Shown here in pieces: positions 1 to 6,582 of a DNA stretch of 10,680 nt (position 1 is the first letter of the stretch; the number at the start of each line of letters is the position of its first letter). The notes below the pieces were generated by a model. The model saw nothing but the letters and a program-made list of their open reading frames with translations. It ran no database searches and was not told the DNA's origin. Source of the stretch: Xanthomonas translucens pv. translucens DSM 18974 (GTDB lineage: Bacteria > Pseudomonadota > Gammaproteobacteria > Xanthomonadales > Xanthomonadaceae). The translations under genes and the position numbers were made by a program. The stretch covers positions 1 to 10,680 of the forward strand of contig NZ_CAPJ01000343.1 of assembly GCF_000331775.1 (NCBI RefSeq), read 5' to 3'.

Positions 1-471
<471 letters not shown>

Positions 472-536
472 CTATCCTAACGCGTCATCTCAGGCGGCAC
501 AGGCCGCCCTGTGCCACCACCCTGGAGAATTGTTTG

Positions 537-1238
537 ATGAAGTTGCGTTCTATTGCGGTCGCCGTGGCGGCCCTTGCCCTGAGCGGCAATGCGTTCGCCC
601 AGGACACCTCGTCCGAGAAGGGCAAGCTGAGCTATTACTTCGGTTACGACTACGGCAACAACCTTGCCGAACTGTCGGGCCGTGGCGAGCAGCTCGATAT
701 CAATGCGGTGGTGAAGGGCTTGCAGGATGCCTACGCCAAGAAGCAGCCGGCGGTCGCCGCCGACCAGCTGAAGCCGGCGGTCGAAGCGTTCCAGAAGCGC
801 GAGCAGGGCCGTGCCCAGCAGGCCAAGGCCGACTACGAGAAGGCCGCTGCCGAGAACAAGACCAAGAGCGAGCAGTTCATCGCGCAGAACAAGGCCAAGG
901 CCGGCGTGCAGACGCTGCCCAGCGGCGTGCAGTACCGCGTGATCGAAGCCGGCAAGGGCGCCAAGCCGACCCAGGCCAGCACCGTGCAGCTGGAAGTGGC
1001 CGGTCCGTACCCGTTCGGGCAGCGCCCGGCGCAGGCGCGTCCGGCGCAGCAGATCCCGTCGATCAAGGTCAGCGAAGTCGAGATGCAGGCCATGCGCGAC
1101 ACGCTGCTGCAGATGCCGGCCGGTTCCAAGTGGGAAGTGACCCTGCCGCCGGACAAGGCCTATGGCGCCGACCCGCGCACGCCGTTCCCGCCGAACGTGG
1201 CGGTGCAGTTCGAGATCAAGCTGATCAGCGTCAAGTAA
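537..1238 (+). CDS. Exported FKBP-type (FkpA/Mip-like) protein with degenerate isomerase domain
   Basis: Predicted periplasmic chaperone-like protein of 233 residues, close to the usual FkpA/Mip length. Residues 1-21 form a signal peptide (MKLR, a hydrophobic Ala/Leu/Val core, AFA|Q cleavage). Residues about 27-130 are the helical FKBP_N dimerisation domain, with YYFGYDYGNNLAEL at its start and a Lys/Gln/Glu-rich helix before the C-domain. The C-terminal FKBP_C domain (about 131-233) keeps the family landmarks LPSGVQYRVIEAG, MPAGSKWEV, KAYG and FPPNVAVQFEIKL. It lacks the VHYxG...FDSS stretch and the tryptophan that form the proline-binding pocket, so catalysis is doubtful and a chaperone or adaptor role is more likely (inference). 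The track reading would begin at TTG 534; ATG 537 is preferred, with GGAG at 524-527 nine bases upstream. A terminator follows, so it is probably monocistronic. Confidence 0.9.
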   Translation: MKLRSIAVAVAALALSGNAFAQDTSSEKGKLSYYFGYDYGNNLAELSGRGEQLDINAVVKGLQDAYAKKQPAVAADQLKPAVEAFQKREQGRAQQAKADYEKAAAENKTKSEQFIAQNKAKAGVQTLPSGVQYRVIEAGKGAKPTQASTVQLEVAGPYPFGQRPAQARPAQQIPSIKVSEVEMQAMRDTLLQMPAGSKWEVTLPPDKAYGADPRTPFPPNVAVQFEIKLISVK

Positions 1239-1260
1239 GCGCGCTGCGTAGTGCATCACG

Positions 1261-1294
1261 ATTGCGCCGGCGGCAACGCCGGCGCAATTTTTTT
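1261..1294 (+). terminator. Rho-independent terminator of the FKBP gene
   Basis: A perfect 12-bp stem (ATTGCGCCGGCG at 1261-1272 with its complement at 1277-1288), a GCAA tetraloop, and a run of seven T at 1288-1294. It starts 22 nt after the FKBP stop codon. Confidence 0.93.
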
Positions 1295-1353
1295 GCGTCA
1301 AGGGAAGTGCCGCTGCCGGCGAATCGCGCTAGTCTGATCAGGTGTCGAACCCG

Positions 1354-2154
1354 ATGGATCCCGTCCCCCATGCACTGCTCACGCCCTGCATCGGCATCTG
1401 CGCCCTTGACGCGCACGGTTACTGCGCGGGCTGCCTGCGCAACGGCGACGAGATCGCGCGTTGGCGCGGCATGAGCGACGCCGAGCGCCAGCGCTACATG
1501 CAGGAGATATTGCCGCAGCGCGGCTGGTCGCCCACGCCAGGCCAGCGCCTGGCCGAGCGCACGCGCCTGCTGCGCGCGCTGCATCCGCTGCAACTGCCGC
1601 CCGGCGGCCCCGGCTGGAACCACCACGAACTGCACGATCTGCTGCCCGACGGCGCACCGGCCGAGGCGGCGGTGCTGGTCGGGCTGTTGCCGCGCGCCGA
1701 CGGCACCCACGTGCTGCTCACCCGCCGCACCGACAGCCTGCGCCACCACGGTGGCCAGGTCAGTTTTCCCGGTGGCCGCATCGAAGCCGACGACGCCGAT
1801 GCGGTGGCCGCGGCGATCCGCGAGAGCGAGGAAGAAATCGCGCTGTCCGCAACGCAGGTGGAAGCGTTGGGCTATCTCGATCCATTCGTGACCATCAGCG
1901 GTTTCCGGGTGATGCCGGTGGTGGCCGCGCTGGATCCAGCGTTCGTGCCGCAGCCGCATCCCGGCGAAGTGGCCGAAGTGTTCGAAGTGCCGCTGGCCTA
2001 TCTGATGGCACCGCACAACCTGCGCAGCATCGAGACCGACTATCGCGGGCGGCCGCGGGTGGTGCTGGAATACGGCTGGCCGGGGCAGCGGATCTGGGGC
2101 GCGACCGCGGCGATCCTGCTCAACCTGCGCCGACGACTGGAGCAAACCGCATGA
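1354..2154 (+). CDS. DUF1289-Nudix fusion, NudL-type CoA pyrophosphatase
   Basis: The main domain probably hydrolyses CoA or acyl-CoA to phosphopantetheine derivatives and 3',5'-ADP. Residues about 10-55 are a DUF1289 module with cysteines C12, C16, C24 and C27 (CIGIC, GYCAGC), followed by DEIARW and MSDAER; the spacing would suit metal binding (inference). Residues about 75-266 are Nudix. LLTRRTDSLRHHGGQVSFP (121-139) matches the NudL CoA-specific motif, and the Nudix box follows with GG at 140-141 and RESEEEIAL at 156-164, which supplies metal-binding glutamates. E. coli NudL has about 190 residues; the extra length here is the DUF1289 part. Start: ATG 1354 has AGGTG at 1340-1344; a GTG at 1342 in the same frame is possible and adds four residues. 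The stop overlaps the next start (ATGA, 2151-2154), so the sulfurtransferase is translationally coupled. Confidence 0.92.
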   Translation: MDPVPHALLTPCIGICALDAHGYCAGCLRNGDEIARWRGMSDAERQRYMQEILPQRGWSPTPGQRLAERTRLLRALHPLQLPPGGPGWNHHELHDLLPDGAPAEAAVLVGLLPRADGTHVLLTRRTDSLRHHGGQVSFPGGRIEADDADAVAAAIRESEEEIALSATQVEALGYLDPFVTISGFRVMPVVAALDPAFVPQPHPGEVAEVFEVPLAYLMAPHNLRSIETDYRGRPRVVLEYGWPGQRIWGATAAILLNLRRRLEQTA

Positions 2155-3032
2155 GCGCACCGTCACCCGACTGGCAACGGCTGGTCGATGCGCCGACGCT
2201 GGCCGCGGCACTCGGCCACCCGGACCTGCGCATCGTGGATGCGCGTTTCGCTGCCGCCGCGCTTGCCGATCCGCAGGCCGCGCAGCTCGCGCGCCAGGCC
2301 TACACGCAGTCGCATCTGCCCGCTGCGGTGTACGCCGATCTCAACACGGATCTGTCCGACCTTGGCCGTCCGGGCCTCGGCCGGCATCCCTTGCCCGAGG
2401 CCGATGCGTTCGCGCAGACGCTGGGGCGCTGGGGTATCGCGCCGCACACCCAGGTGGTCATCTACGACGCCGGCGACGGCAGCATGGCCGCGGCGCGGCT
2501 GTGGTGGATGCTGACCCTGCTCGGGCATCGCCGCGTCGCCGTGCTCGACGGCGGCCTGGCCGAATGGCGCCGGCATGGCTTGCCGGAAACCGAAGCCGCC
2601 GCAACGCCGTCGCCGCTGCCGCCGTATCCGCAACGCTTCGATGCCAGCCGTATCGTCGCTGCCGACGAGATCGCCGCGCGCCTGCACGAGGCGCCGGGCT
2701 GGTTGCTGGATGCACGCGCCGCTGAGCGCTTCCGCGGCGAGGTCGAACCGATCGATCCGATCGCCGGACACGTGCCTGGCGCGATCAACCGCCCGCTGGG
2801 CCAGAACCTGCGCGATGGGCGCCTGCGCCCGCCGCAGGAATTGCGCGCGGAACTGGAGCCGCTGCTGCACGGGCGCGATCCGCGCGAGGTGGTGCTGATG
2901 TGCGGATCGGGCGTGACCGCCTGCCATCTGCTGTTGGCGCTGGAGCATGCCGGCCTGCACGGTGCGCGCGTGTATGCCGGATCGTGGAGCGGCTGGATCG
3001 CCGATCCGGCGCGGCCGCGTGCCAGCGGCTAG
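2151..3032 (+). CDS. sseA: Two-domain sulfurtransferase (3-mercaptopyruvate/thiosulfate type)
   Basis: Transfers sulfane sulfur from 3-mercaptopyruvate or thiosulfate to a thiophilic acceptor such as cyanide or thioredoxin; likely cytoplasmic. The 293 residues match the usual SseA/rhodanese length of about 280-300. Residues about 8-145 are the inactive N-terminal rhodanese domain (RIVDARF; HLPAAVYADL; YDAGDGSMAAARLWW; LDGGLAEWRRHG). Residues about 160-285 are the catalytic domain (WLLDARAAERFRGE; GHVPGAINRPL). The active loop CGSGVTAC has its nucleophilic cysteine at residue 251. CGSGVTAC is the mercaptopyruvate-type loop, whereas thiosulfate sulfurtransferases usually have CRKGVTAC, so the first substrate is favoured. 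The start ATG overlaps the stop of the Nudix gene. No signal peptide is seen. Confidence 0.93.
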   Translation: MSAPSPDWQRLVDAPTLAAALGHPDLRIVDARFAAAALADPQAAQLARQAYTQSHLPAAVYADLNTDLSDLGRPGLGRHPLPEADAFAQTLGRWGIAPHTQVVIYDAGDGSMAAARLWWMLTLLGHRRVAVLDGGLAEWRRHGLPETEAAATPSPLPPYPQRFDASRIVAADEIAARLHEAPGWLLDARAAERFRGEVEPIDPIAGHVPGAINRPLGQNLRDGRLRPPQELRAELEPLLHGRDPREVVLMCGSGVTACHLLLALEHAGLHGARVYAGSWSGWIADPARPRASG

Positions 3033-3098
3033 TCGCTGCGGGTGCGCGTCGGTGTTGGCGTGGAGGAGGCATGGGTGGCAAGTACAGGGGCTGAGGCG

Positions 3099-4049
3099 AT
3101 GCGCTGGCGTGGGATGTGGATGTGGATGTGGATGTGGATGCTGACGGTGGCGCTGAGCCTGGCCGCTTGCGGCGAACGTCCGCGCACGGCCGGCGCCGAC
3201 GCCTCGCCGCGCTCGCAAGCCGACGCGCACTACCGGATGGCGGTGGAGCAGCACCGCGCGCAGCGGGTGGCGCGGCTGCGTGCAGCGAGCGGCTGGCTCA
3301 GCTATACCGGCTCCGGCCGCCTGTACAGCGGCGTGCACCAGGTGGGCAGCGCCGCAGACAACGACGTGCAACTGCCGGCCGGTCCCGCGCACCTGGGCAG
3401 CTTGCGCATCGATGCCGATGCCGGTGTGGTGTTCGAGGCTGCGGCGGACGCCGCGCCGACGGTGCGCGGGCAGCCGTTCCGGGCCGGTCGCCTCGGCACC
3501 GATGCGGCGCACGGCACCGAGACGCGGCTGGCGCTGGGCGAGCAGGAGTTCTACGTGGTGCGCACCGGCAACCTGTTCGGTTGGCGCTTCCGCGATCCGC
3601 ACGCTGCCGCACGCAGCAGCTTCCACGGCATCGACTATTTTCCGATCGATCCGCGCTGGCGGGTGGTCGCCGACTGGCATCCGGCGGCGCTGCCGCGCGC
3701 GCTGGTGCTGCTCACCTCGATCGGCACGCCGCAGCCGCTGACGCTGGCGGGCAGCGCCGAATTCACCCTCGGCGGCCGCCGCTACCGGCTGCAGGCGCTG
3801 CGCGACGACGATGGCAAGCGGCTGTTCTTCCCGTTCACCGACCGTACCAGCGGCCGCGAGAGCTACGGCGGCGCGCGCTATCTGTTCGTCGAGCCGGCGC
3901 AGGGCAGGCGCATCGTGCTGGACTTCAACCTGGCGCAGAACCCGCCCTGCGCGTTCACCGCGCACGTGGTGTGCCCGCTGGCGCCGGTCGGCAATCGCCT
4001 GGAGCGGGCGGTGACCGCGGGCGAGAAGAACTATCTCGGTCTACGCTGA
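3099..4049 (+). CDS. DUF1684 lipoprotein
   Basis: A 316-residue envelope lipoprotein of unknown function. The signal peptide is unusual: MRWRG, then four Met-Trp pairs, then MLTVALSLAAC with the lipobox LAAC and the lipidated cysteine at residue 24. The mature part matches DUF1684: FPFTD at 244-248 with RESYGGARYL just after, and FNLAQNPPCAF with a second conserved cysteine in VVCPL (C284 and C292). The C-terminal segment NRLERAVTAGEKNY is also typical. Upstream in-frame codons back to 3042 add no signal-like sequence; ATG 3099 places a charged n-region correctly and has AGGGG 8 nt upstream, but each repeat ATG (3114-3138) is also a possible start. It lies 66 bp after the sulfurtransferase and may share its transcript. 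Family call firm, role unknown. Confidence 0.88.
   Translation: MRWRGMWMWMWMWMLTVALSLAACGERPRTAGADASPRSQADAHYRMAVEQHRAQRVARLRAASGWLSYTGSGRLYSGVHQVGSAADNDVQLPAGPAHLGSLRIDADAGVVFEAAADAAPTVRGQPFRAGRLGTDAAHGTETRLALGEQEFYVVRTGNLFGWRFRDPHAAARSSFHGIDYFPIDPRWRVVADWHPAALPRALVLLTSIGTPQPLTLAGSAEFTLGGRRYRLQALRDDDGKRLFFPFTDRTSGRESYGGARYLFVEPAQGRRIVLDFNLAQNPPCAFTAHVVCPLAPVGNRLERAVTAGEKNYLGLR
3114..3140 (+). repeat. Coding hexanucleotide microsatellite ATGTGG x4.5
   Basis: Four perfect ATGTGG units plus a final ATG, translated as (Met-Trp)4-Met within the signal peptide hydrophobic core of the DUF1684 lipoprotein. Because the unit is 6 bp, slippage would change the length of the signal peptide but not the frame. 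Confidence 0.95.
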
Positions 4050-4052
4050 GTC

Positions 4053-4081
4053 TGCGGCGCCTGTGCGGCGCCTGTGCGGCG
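4053..4081 (+). repeat. Short 11-bp tandem repeat
   Basis: TGCGGCGCCTG occurs at 4053-4063 and again at 4064-4074; a third partial copy starts at 4075 and diverges after seven bases. It begins four bases after the lipoprotein stop codon. No function is evident. Confidence 0.7.
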
Positions 4082-4098
4082 GCGTGGCGGATGCCGTT

Positions 4099-4178
4099 GT
4101 AGGAGCGGCTTCAGCCGCGACAACGTCCCAAGTCGGAAGGCGCGCCGCTGCGCTCGTCGCGACTGACGTCGCTCCCAC
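4099..4178. repeat. REP pair (BIME-like), copy A
   Basis: A forward REP-like palindrome at 4099-4121 (GTAG followed by GAGCGGCTTCAGCCGC and GAC) and an inverted partner at 4156-4178 (GTCGCGACTGACGTCGCTCC, then CAC). The inverted copy has a changed arm (GCGACGTCAGTCGC) but still folds. The 34-bp middle contains AGTCGGAAGG and GCTCGTCGC, which also occur in copy B. Such elements in Xanthomonads have the GTAG/GTGG head typical of REPs mobilised by RAYT transposases (established knowledge); no RAYT gene is in the window. Confidence 0.85.
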
Positions 4179-4216
4179 AAGGATTCCAGCGGTGTCGCGG
4201 AGCGGCGAGGCCTTTT

Positions 4217-4296
4217 GTGGGAGGGACTTCAGTCCCGACTGCATGCCAGGTCGGAAAATCCACCACTTCGCTCGTCGCGGCTGAAGCCGCTCCTAC
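4217..4296. repeat. REP pair (BIME-like), copy B
   Basis: A forward element at 4217-4239 (GTGG, palindrome GGGACTTCAGTCCC, GAC) and an inverted element at 4274-4296, an exact reverse complement of the first REP of copy A. The overall length is 80 bp, the same as copy A, and the middle shares GTCGGAA and CGCTCGTCGC. The right end lies 11 bp from the stop codon of the amidase gene and 167 bp past the lipoprotein stop, so the block separates two convergent genes. Confidence 0.87.
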
Positions 4297-4307
4297 AGGG
4301 AGCGGTG

Positions 4308-4886
4308 TCAGCGTTCGGAAGGCGCATATGGCGTCAGCGCAACCGCCTCCAGCACCTGTGCCCACGGAAAACGCGGGCCGGGATCGAGCTTGCGCTGCAC
4401 CTGCAGCGCCGGGTCGTCGCTGGCGCTCTCGCGGCTGCGGTCCAGCGCGTCGTGGCCGGCGATACGGCGCAGCTGCGGCAGCTCGGCCTGCAACTGTTGC
4501 AGCAGCGCGATCAGCGCCTGGATCTGTGCCGGCGGGTAGCGTTCATGCATCGCCTGGTGGCGCGAATCCAGCCAGTGCGGATAGCGCCCGCGGTTGACCA
4601 GTTCGATGCCCAGCGACTGCGGGTTGTAGCCGCGCACGTGGTGCGCCACCCGCTGCAGCGGCACGTACTGGTGCACGCTGCCGTCGCGGTCGATGTAGAA
4701 GTGGCCGCTGTTGCCGGTGCCAGACGCATACAGCACGCGTTCGCCGTAGGCGCGCGCGGCTGCCAGGTCGGGCAGTTCGGTGCAATGGATCACCGCCAGG
4801 TCGATCGCGTCGAGGGTGCGTGCCTGCAACCGTTCGACGTAGGGCAGGGGGGCATCGTGGATCGGCAACGGCGGGATCTGCGGCAT
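4308..4886 (-). CDS. AmpD-family N-acetylmuramoyl-L-alanine amidase (Amidase_2)
   Basis: Zinc amidase cleaving the MurNAc-L-Ala bond, probably on anhydro-muropeptides during cell-wall recycling. The 192 residues have no signal peptide, which suggests the cytoplasm. VIHCTE places zinc ligand His34; GHFYIDRDGSVHQYVP (61-76) and GIELVNRG (93-100) are family signatures, with Glu95 at the catalytic position. GHDAL gives the second ligand His145, and RKLDPGPRFPW gives Lys166 and the third ligand Asp168, equivalent to the Lys162-x-Asp164 pair of AmpD. The spacing from second to third ligand is 23 residues instead of 10, owing to an insertion around RESASDDPALQVQ. In related bacteria AmpD loss raises beta-lactamase expression through AmpR; no ampE, ampR or ampC is adjacent, so the symbol is withheld. 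It is convergent with the lipoprotein and divergent from the MOSC gene. Confidence 0.92.
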   Translation of the reverse strand: MPQIPPLPIHDAPLPYVERLQARTLDAIDLAVIHCTELPDLAAARAYGERVLYASGTGNSGHFYIDRDGSVHQYVPLQRVAHHVRGYNPQSLGIELVNRGRYPHWLDSRHQAMHERYPPAQIQALIALLQQLQAELPQLRRIAGHDALDRSRESASDDPALQVQRKLDPGPRFPWAQVLEAVALTPYAPSER

Positions 4887-4892
4887 GCACGG

Positions 4893-4902
4893 ATGCTAGC
4901 AT
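4893..4902. promoter_or_regulatory. Possible divergent -10 palindrome between amidase and MOSC genes
   Basis: ATGCTAGCAT is a perfect 10-bp palindrome in the 38-bp gap between divergent starts at 4886 and 4925. On each strand it reads as TGCTAGCAT, resembling an extended -10 box (TGn plus TAGCAT). No convincing -35 is seen on either side, and a minus-strand transcript from here would begin almost at the amidase start codon. Confidence 0.25.
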
Positions 4903-4924
4903 TCGCCGATCACTGTGAATCCCG

Positions 4925-5419
4925 ATGATGACTCTGAATCCCGATAGCCCGCTGGCGACGCTGCTCGCCACGTTGCCGCGCGCCGGACGCGTGGACTGGA
5001 TAGGCCTGCGCCCGGCGCGCGATGTGCCGATGCTGGAAGTGGCGCAGGCGGTGGCGCATGCCGATGGCGGCCTGTTCGGCGACCGCTACGCCGGCCGCAA
5101 CGGCAGGCGCGGGCTGACCCTGATCCAGGCTGAGCACCTGCCGGCGATCGCCGCGTTGGCCGGCCATGCGCAAGTGGGGCCGGCGACGTTGCGGCGCAAC
5201 TTGGTCGTCTCCGGCATCCCACTGATCGCGTTGAAGGGGCGCCGTTTCCGCATCGGCGAGGTCGAGCTGGAAGGCATCGCGCCGTGCGATCCGTGCTCGC
5301 GGATGGAGGACGCGCTGGGTCCGGGCGGCTACAACGCGATGCGCGGCCATGGCGGCCTGTGTGCGCGGATCGTGCACGGCGGCACGCTGCGGCTCGGCGA
5401 TGCGGTGCTGGCGCTGTGA
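4925..5419 (+). CDS. Small MOSC-domain protein
   Basis: A 164-residue stand-alone MOSC protein, probably cytoplasmic. MOSC domains are found in molybdenum-cofactor sulfurases and in YiiM/YcbX-type enzymes that handle Moco-bound sulfur or reduce N-hydroxylated compounds. DGGLFGDRYAGRNGRRGLTL (47-66) and AEHLPAIAAL mark the N-terminal half. RRNLVVSGIPLIALKGRRF and the VELEGIAPCDPCSRMEDALG segment bear the conserved cysteines C121 and C124. NAMRGHGGLCARIVHGG is the C-terminal signature. Only the MOSC core is present, with no beta-barrel N-domain or ferredoxin. ATG 4925 is followed at once by another ATG (4928); no good ribosome site is seen for either. The stop codon overlaps the next gene's GTG. 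The physiological substrate is unknown. Confidence 0.87.
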   Translation: MMTLNPDSPLATLLATLPRAGRVDWIGLRPARDVPMLEVAQAVAHADGGLFGDRYAGRNGRRGLTLIQAEHLPAIAALAGHAQVGPATLRRNLVVSGIPLIALKGRRFRIGEVELEGIAPCDPCSRMEDALGPGGYNAMRGHGGLCARIVHGGTLRLGDAVLAL

Positions 5420-5943
5420 GCCGCGGCCACTGCATCCTCGCGCACGGGTTCGAGAGCGGTCCGGACGCGATCAAGGTCACGGCATTGGCCGAGGTCGCGC
5501 AGCGCCTGGGCTGGAGCCATGAGCGCCCGGATTTCACCGACCTGGACGCGCGCCGCGAGTTCAGCCAGCTCGGCGACGTGCCGGCGCGGCTGCAGCGCCT
5601 GCTGGGGGTGGCGCAGGCCGCTGCGCAGCGCGGACCGGTGGTGCTGGCCGGGTCCAGCCTGGGCGCGTACATCGCCGCGCAGGTGTCGCTGCAAGTGCCG
5701 GTGCGCGGCCTGTTCCTGATGGTGCCGCCGACGCGGATGGGCTGGATGCCGGCGCTGGACGCGGCGCCGGTGCCGATCTCGATCGTGCACGCCTGGCACG
5801 ACGAGCTGATTCCTGCCGCCGAGGTGATCGCCTGGGCGCAGGCGCGCGCGGCGCGGCTGCTGCTGGTCGACGACATGCATCGGCTGGGCGGCCATGTCGA
5901 AGCGTCGGCGCGCGCGTTCGCCGAACTGTTGGAAACGCTGTGA
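5416..5943 (+). CDS. Small alpha/beta hydrolase (YqiA-like esterase)
   Basis: A 175-residue serine hydrolase, probably cytoplasmic. CILAHGFESGPDAIKV (6-21) is the beta1/oxyanion region. LAGSSLGAY contains the nucleophile elbow G-S-S-L-G with Ser81. HAWHDELIP gives the likely acid Asp129, and DDMHRLGGH supplies the catalytic histidine, most likely His155 in MHRL. Length and compactness resemble the UPF0227/YqiA group of short esterases without a lid domain. The start is GTG 5416, in the GTGA overlap with the MOSC stop, so translation is probably coupled; no other in-frame start precedes the conserved CILAHGF segment closely. Substrate unknown; a short acyl ester or thioester is a guess. Confidence 0.85.
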   Translation: MSRGHCILAHGFESGPDAIKVTALAEVAQRLGWSHERPDFTDLDARREFSQLGDVPARLQRLLGVAQAAAQRGPVVLAGSSLGAYIAAQVSLQVPVRGLFLMVPPTRMGWMPALDAAPVPISIVHAWHDELIPAAEVIAWAQARAARLLLVDDMHRLGGHVEASARAFAELLETL

Positions 5944-5976
5944 GCTTCGTGTTCCGCGCAGCAGACTGCATCAACC

Positions 5977-5980
5977 GGAG
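5977..5980 (+). promoter_or_regulatory. Shine-Dalgarno deciding the acetyltransferase start
   Basis: GGAG lies 6 nt before ATG 5987. An open frame continues upstream to 5894 inside the hydrolase gene but has basic, low-complexity content and no ribosome site. Confidence 0.7.
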
Positions 5981-5986
5981 CCACCG

Positions 5987-6496
5987 ATGGAACTGAACAT
6001 CCGCGCCGAGACCCAAGCCGACCACGCCGCGATCGAGGCGCTGACCCTGGTCGCGTTCTTCCGCGTCGCGCACAGCCGCCACGACGAACAGCAGATCATC
6101 GAACGGCTGCGCGCGGACGGCGCGCTGACCCTGTCGCTGGTGGTCGAACACGATGGCTACATCGTCGGCCATGTGGCGGTGTCGCCGCTGCAACTGTCCG
6201 ACGGCAGCCGCGGCTGGTACGCGCTGGGACCGCTGTCGGTGGGGCCGGGCCACCAGCGCCAGGGGCTGGGCACACGGCTGGTGCGCGAGGCGCTGGCGCA
6301 GCTGCAGGCGCTGGGCGCGGCCGGCTGCGTGGTGCTCGGCGAGCCGGCGTTCTACGCGCGCTTCGGCTTCGCGCCGGAACCGGGACTGGTGCTGCCGGGC
6401 GTGCCGGCCGGGGACTTCCAGGTGATCGGTTTCGGCGACCGCCTGCCGCCGGTGGCCGAGGCCGAGTACCACGACGCGTTCCTGGTCGGAGGCTGA
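5987..6496 (+). CDS. GNAT-family N-acetyltransferase (YhbS-like)
   Basis: Acetyl-CoA-dependent acyltransferase, 169 residues, cytoplasmic. The N-terminus NIRAETQADHAAIEALTLVAF is the usual first strand and helix. The central signature YALGPLSVGPGHQRQGLG contains acetyl-CoA-binding motif A (Q90-R-Q-G-L-G95), followed by TRLVREAL. VVLGEPAFYARFGFAPE is the motif-B region typical of the YhbS group. The acceptor is unknown; YhbS-like proteins are usually annotated only as putative acetyltransferases. It follows the hydrolase by 43 bp on the same strand, so may share its transcript, but has its own strong ribosome site. The gene-poor stretch holding an ABC-F relic lies downstream, and no terminator-like hairpin is seen directly after the stop. 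Confidence 0.9.
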   Translation: MELNIRAETQADHAAIEALTLVAFFRVAHSRHDEQQIIERLRADGALTLSLVVEHDGYIVGHVAVSPLQLSDGSRGWYALGPLSVGPGHQRQGLGTRLVREALAQLQALGAAGCVVLGEPAFYARFGFAPEPGLVLPGVPAGDFQVIGFGDRLPPVAEAEYHDAFLVGG

Positions 6497-6582
6497 GCGT
6501 CGCCGCTGTGGTTGTACCGCGGCCGCGGATACACGGGTTACCATCGTGCCTGCGATGAGCGAGCCGAGGATTTCTCCGAAAC

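Noticed and set aside
1342..1344. GTG as the start of the DUF1289-Nudix gene
   Set aside because: No Shine-Dalgarno precedes it, and the AGGTG that contains it is better used as the ribosome site for ATG 1354. It cannot be fully excluded.
3071..3094. A 7-codon frame (MGGKYRG) just before the lipoprotein gene, after GGAGGAGG
   Set aside because: The Shine-Dalgarno is too close to the ATG, and so short a peptide cannot be supported from sequence alone.
2163..3965. A 600-codon open frame on the minus strand
   Set aside because: Shadow of the sulfurtransferase and lipoprotein genes; the HPHPHPHP run is the reverse reading of the ATGTGG repeat.
4099..4296. Possible CRISPR array
   Set aside because: The repeats are palindromic, inverted and unequal, with no regular direct repeat-spacer pattern and no cas genes.
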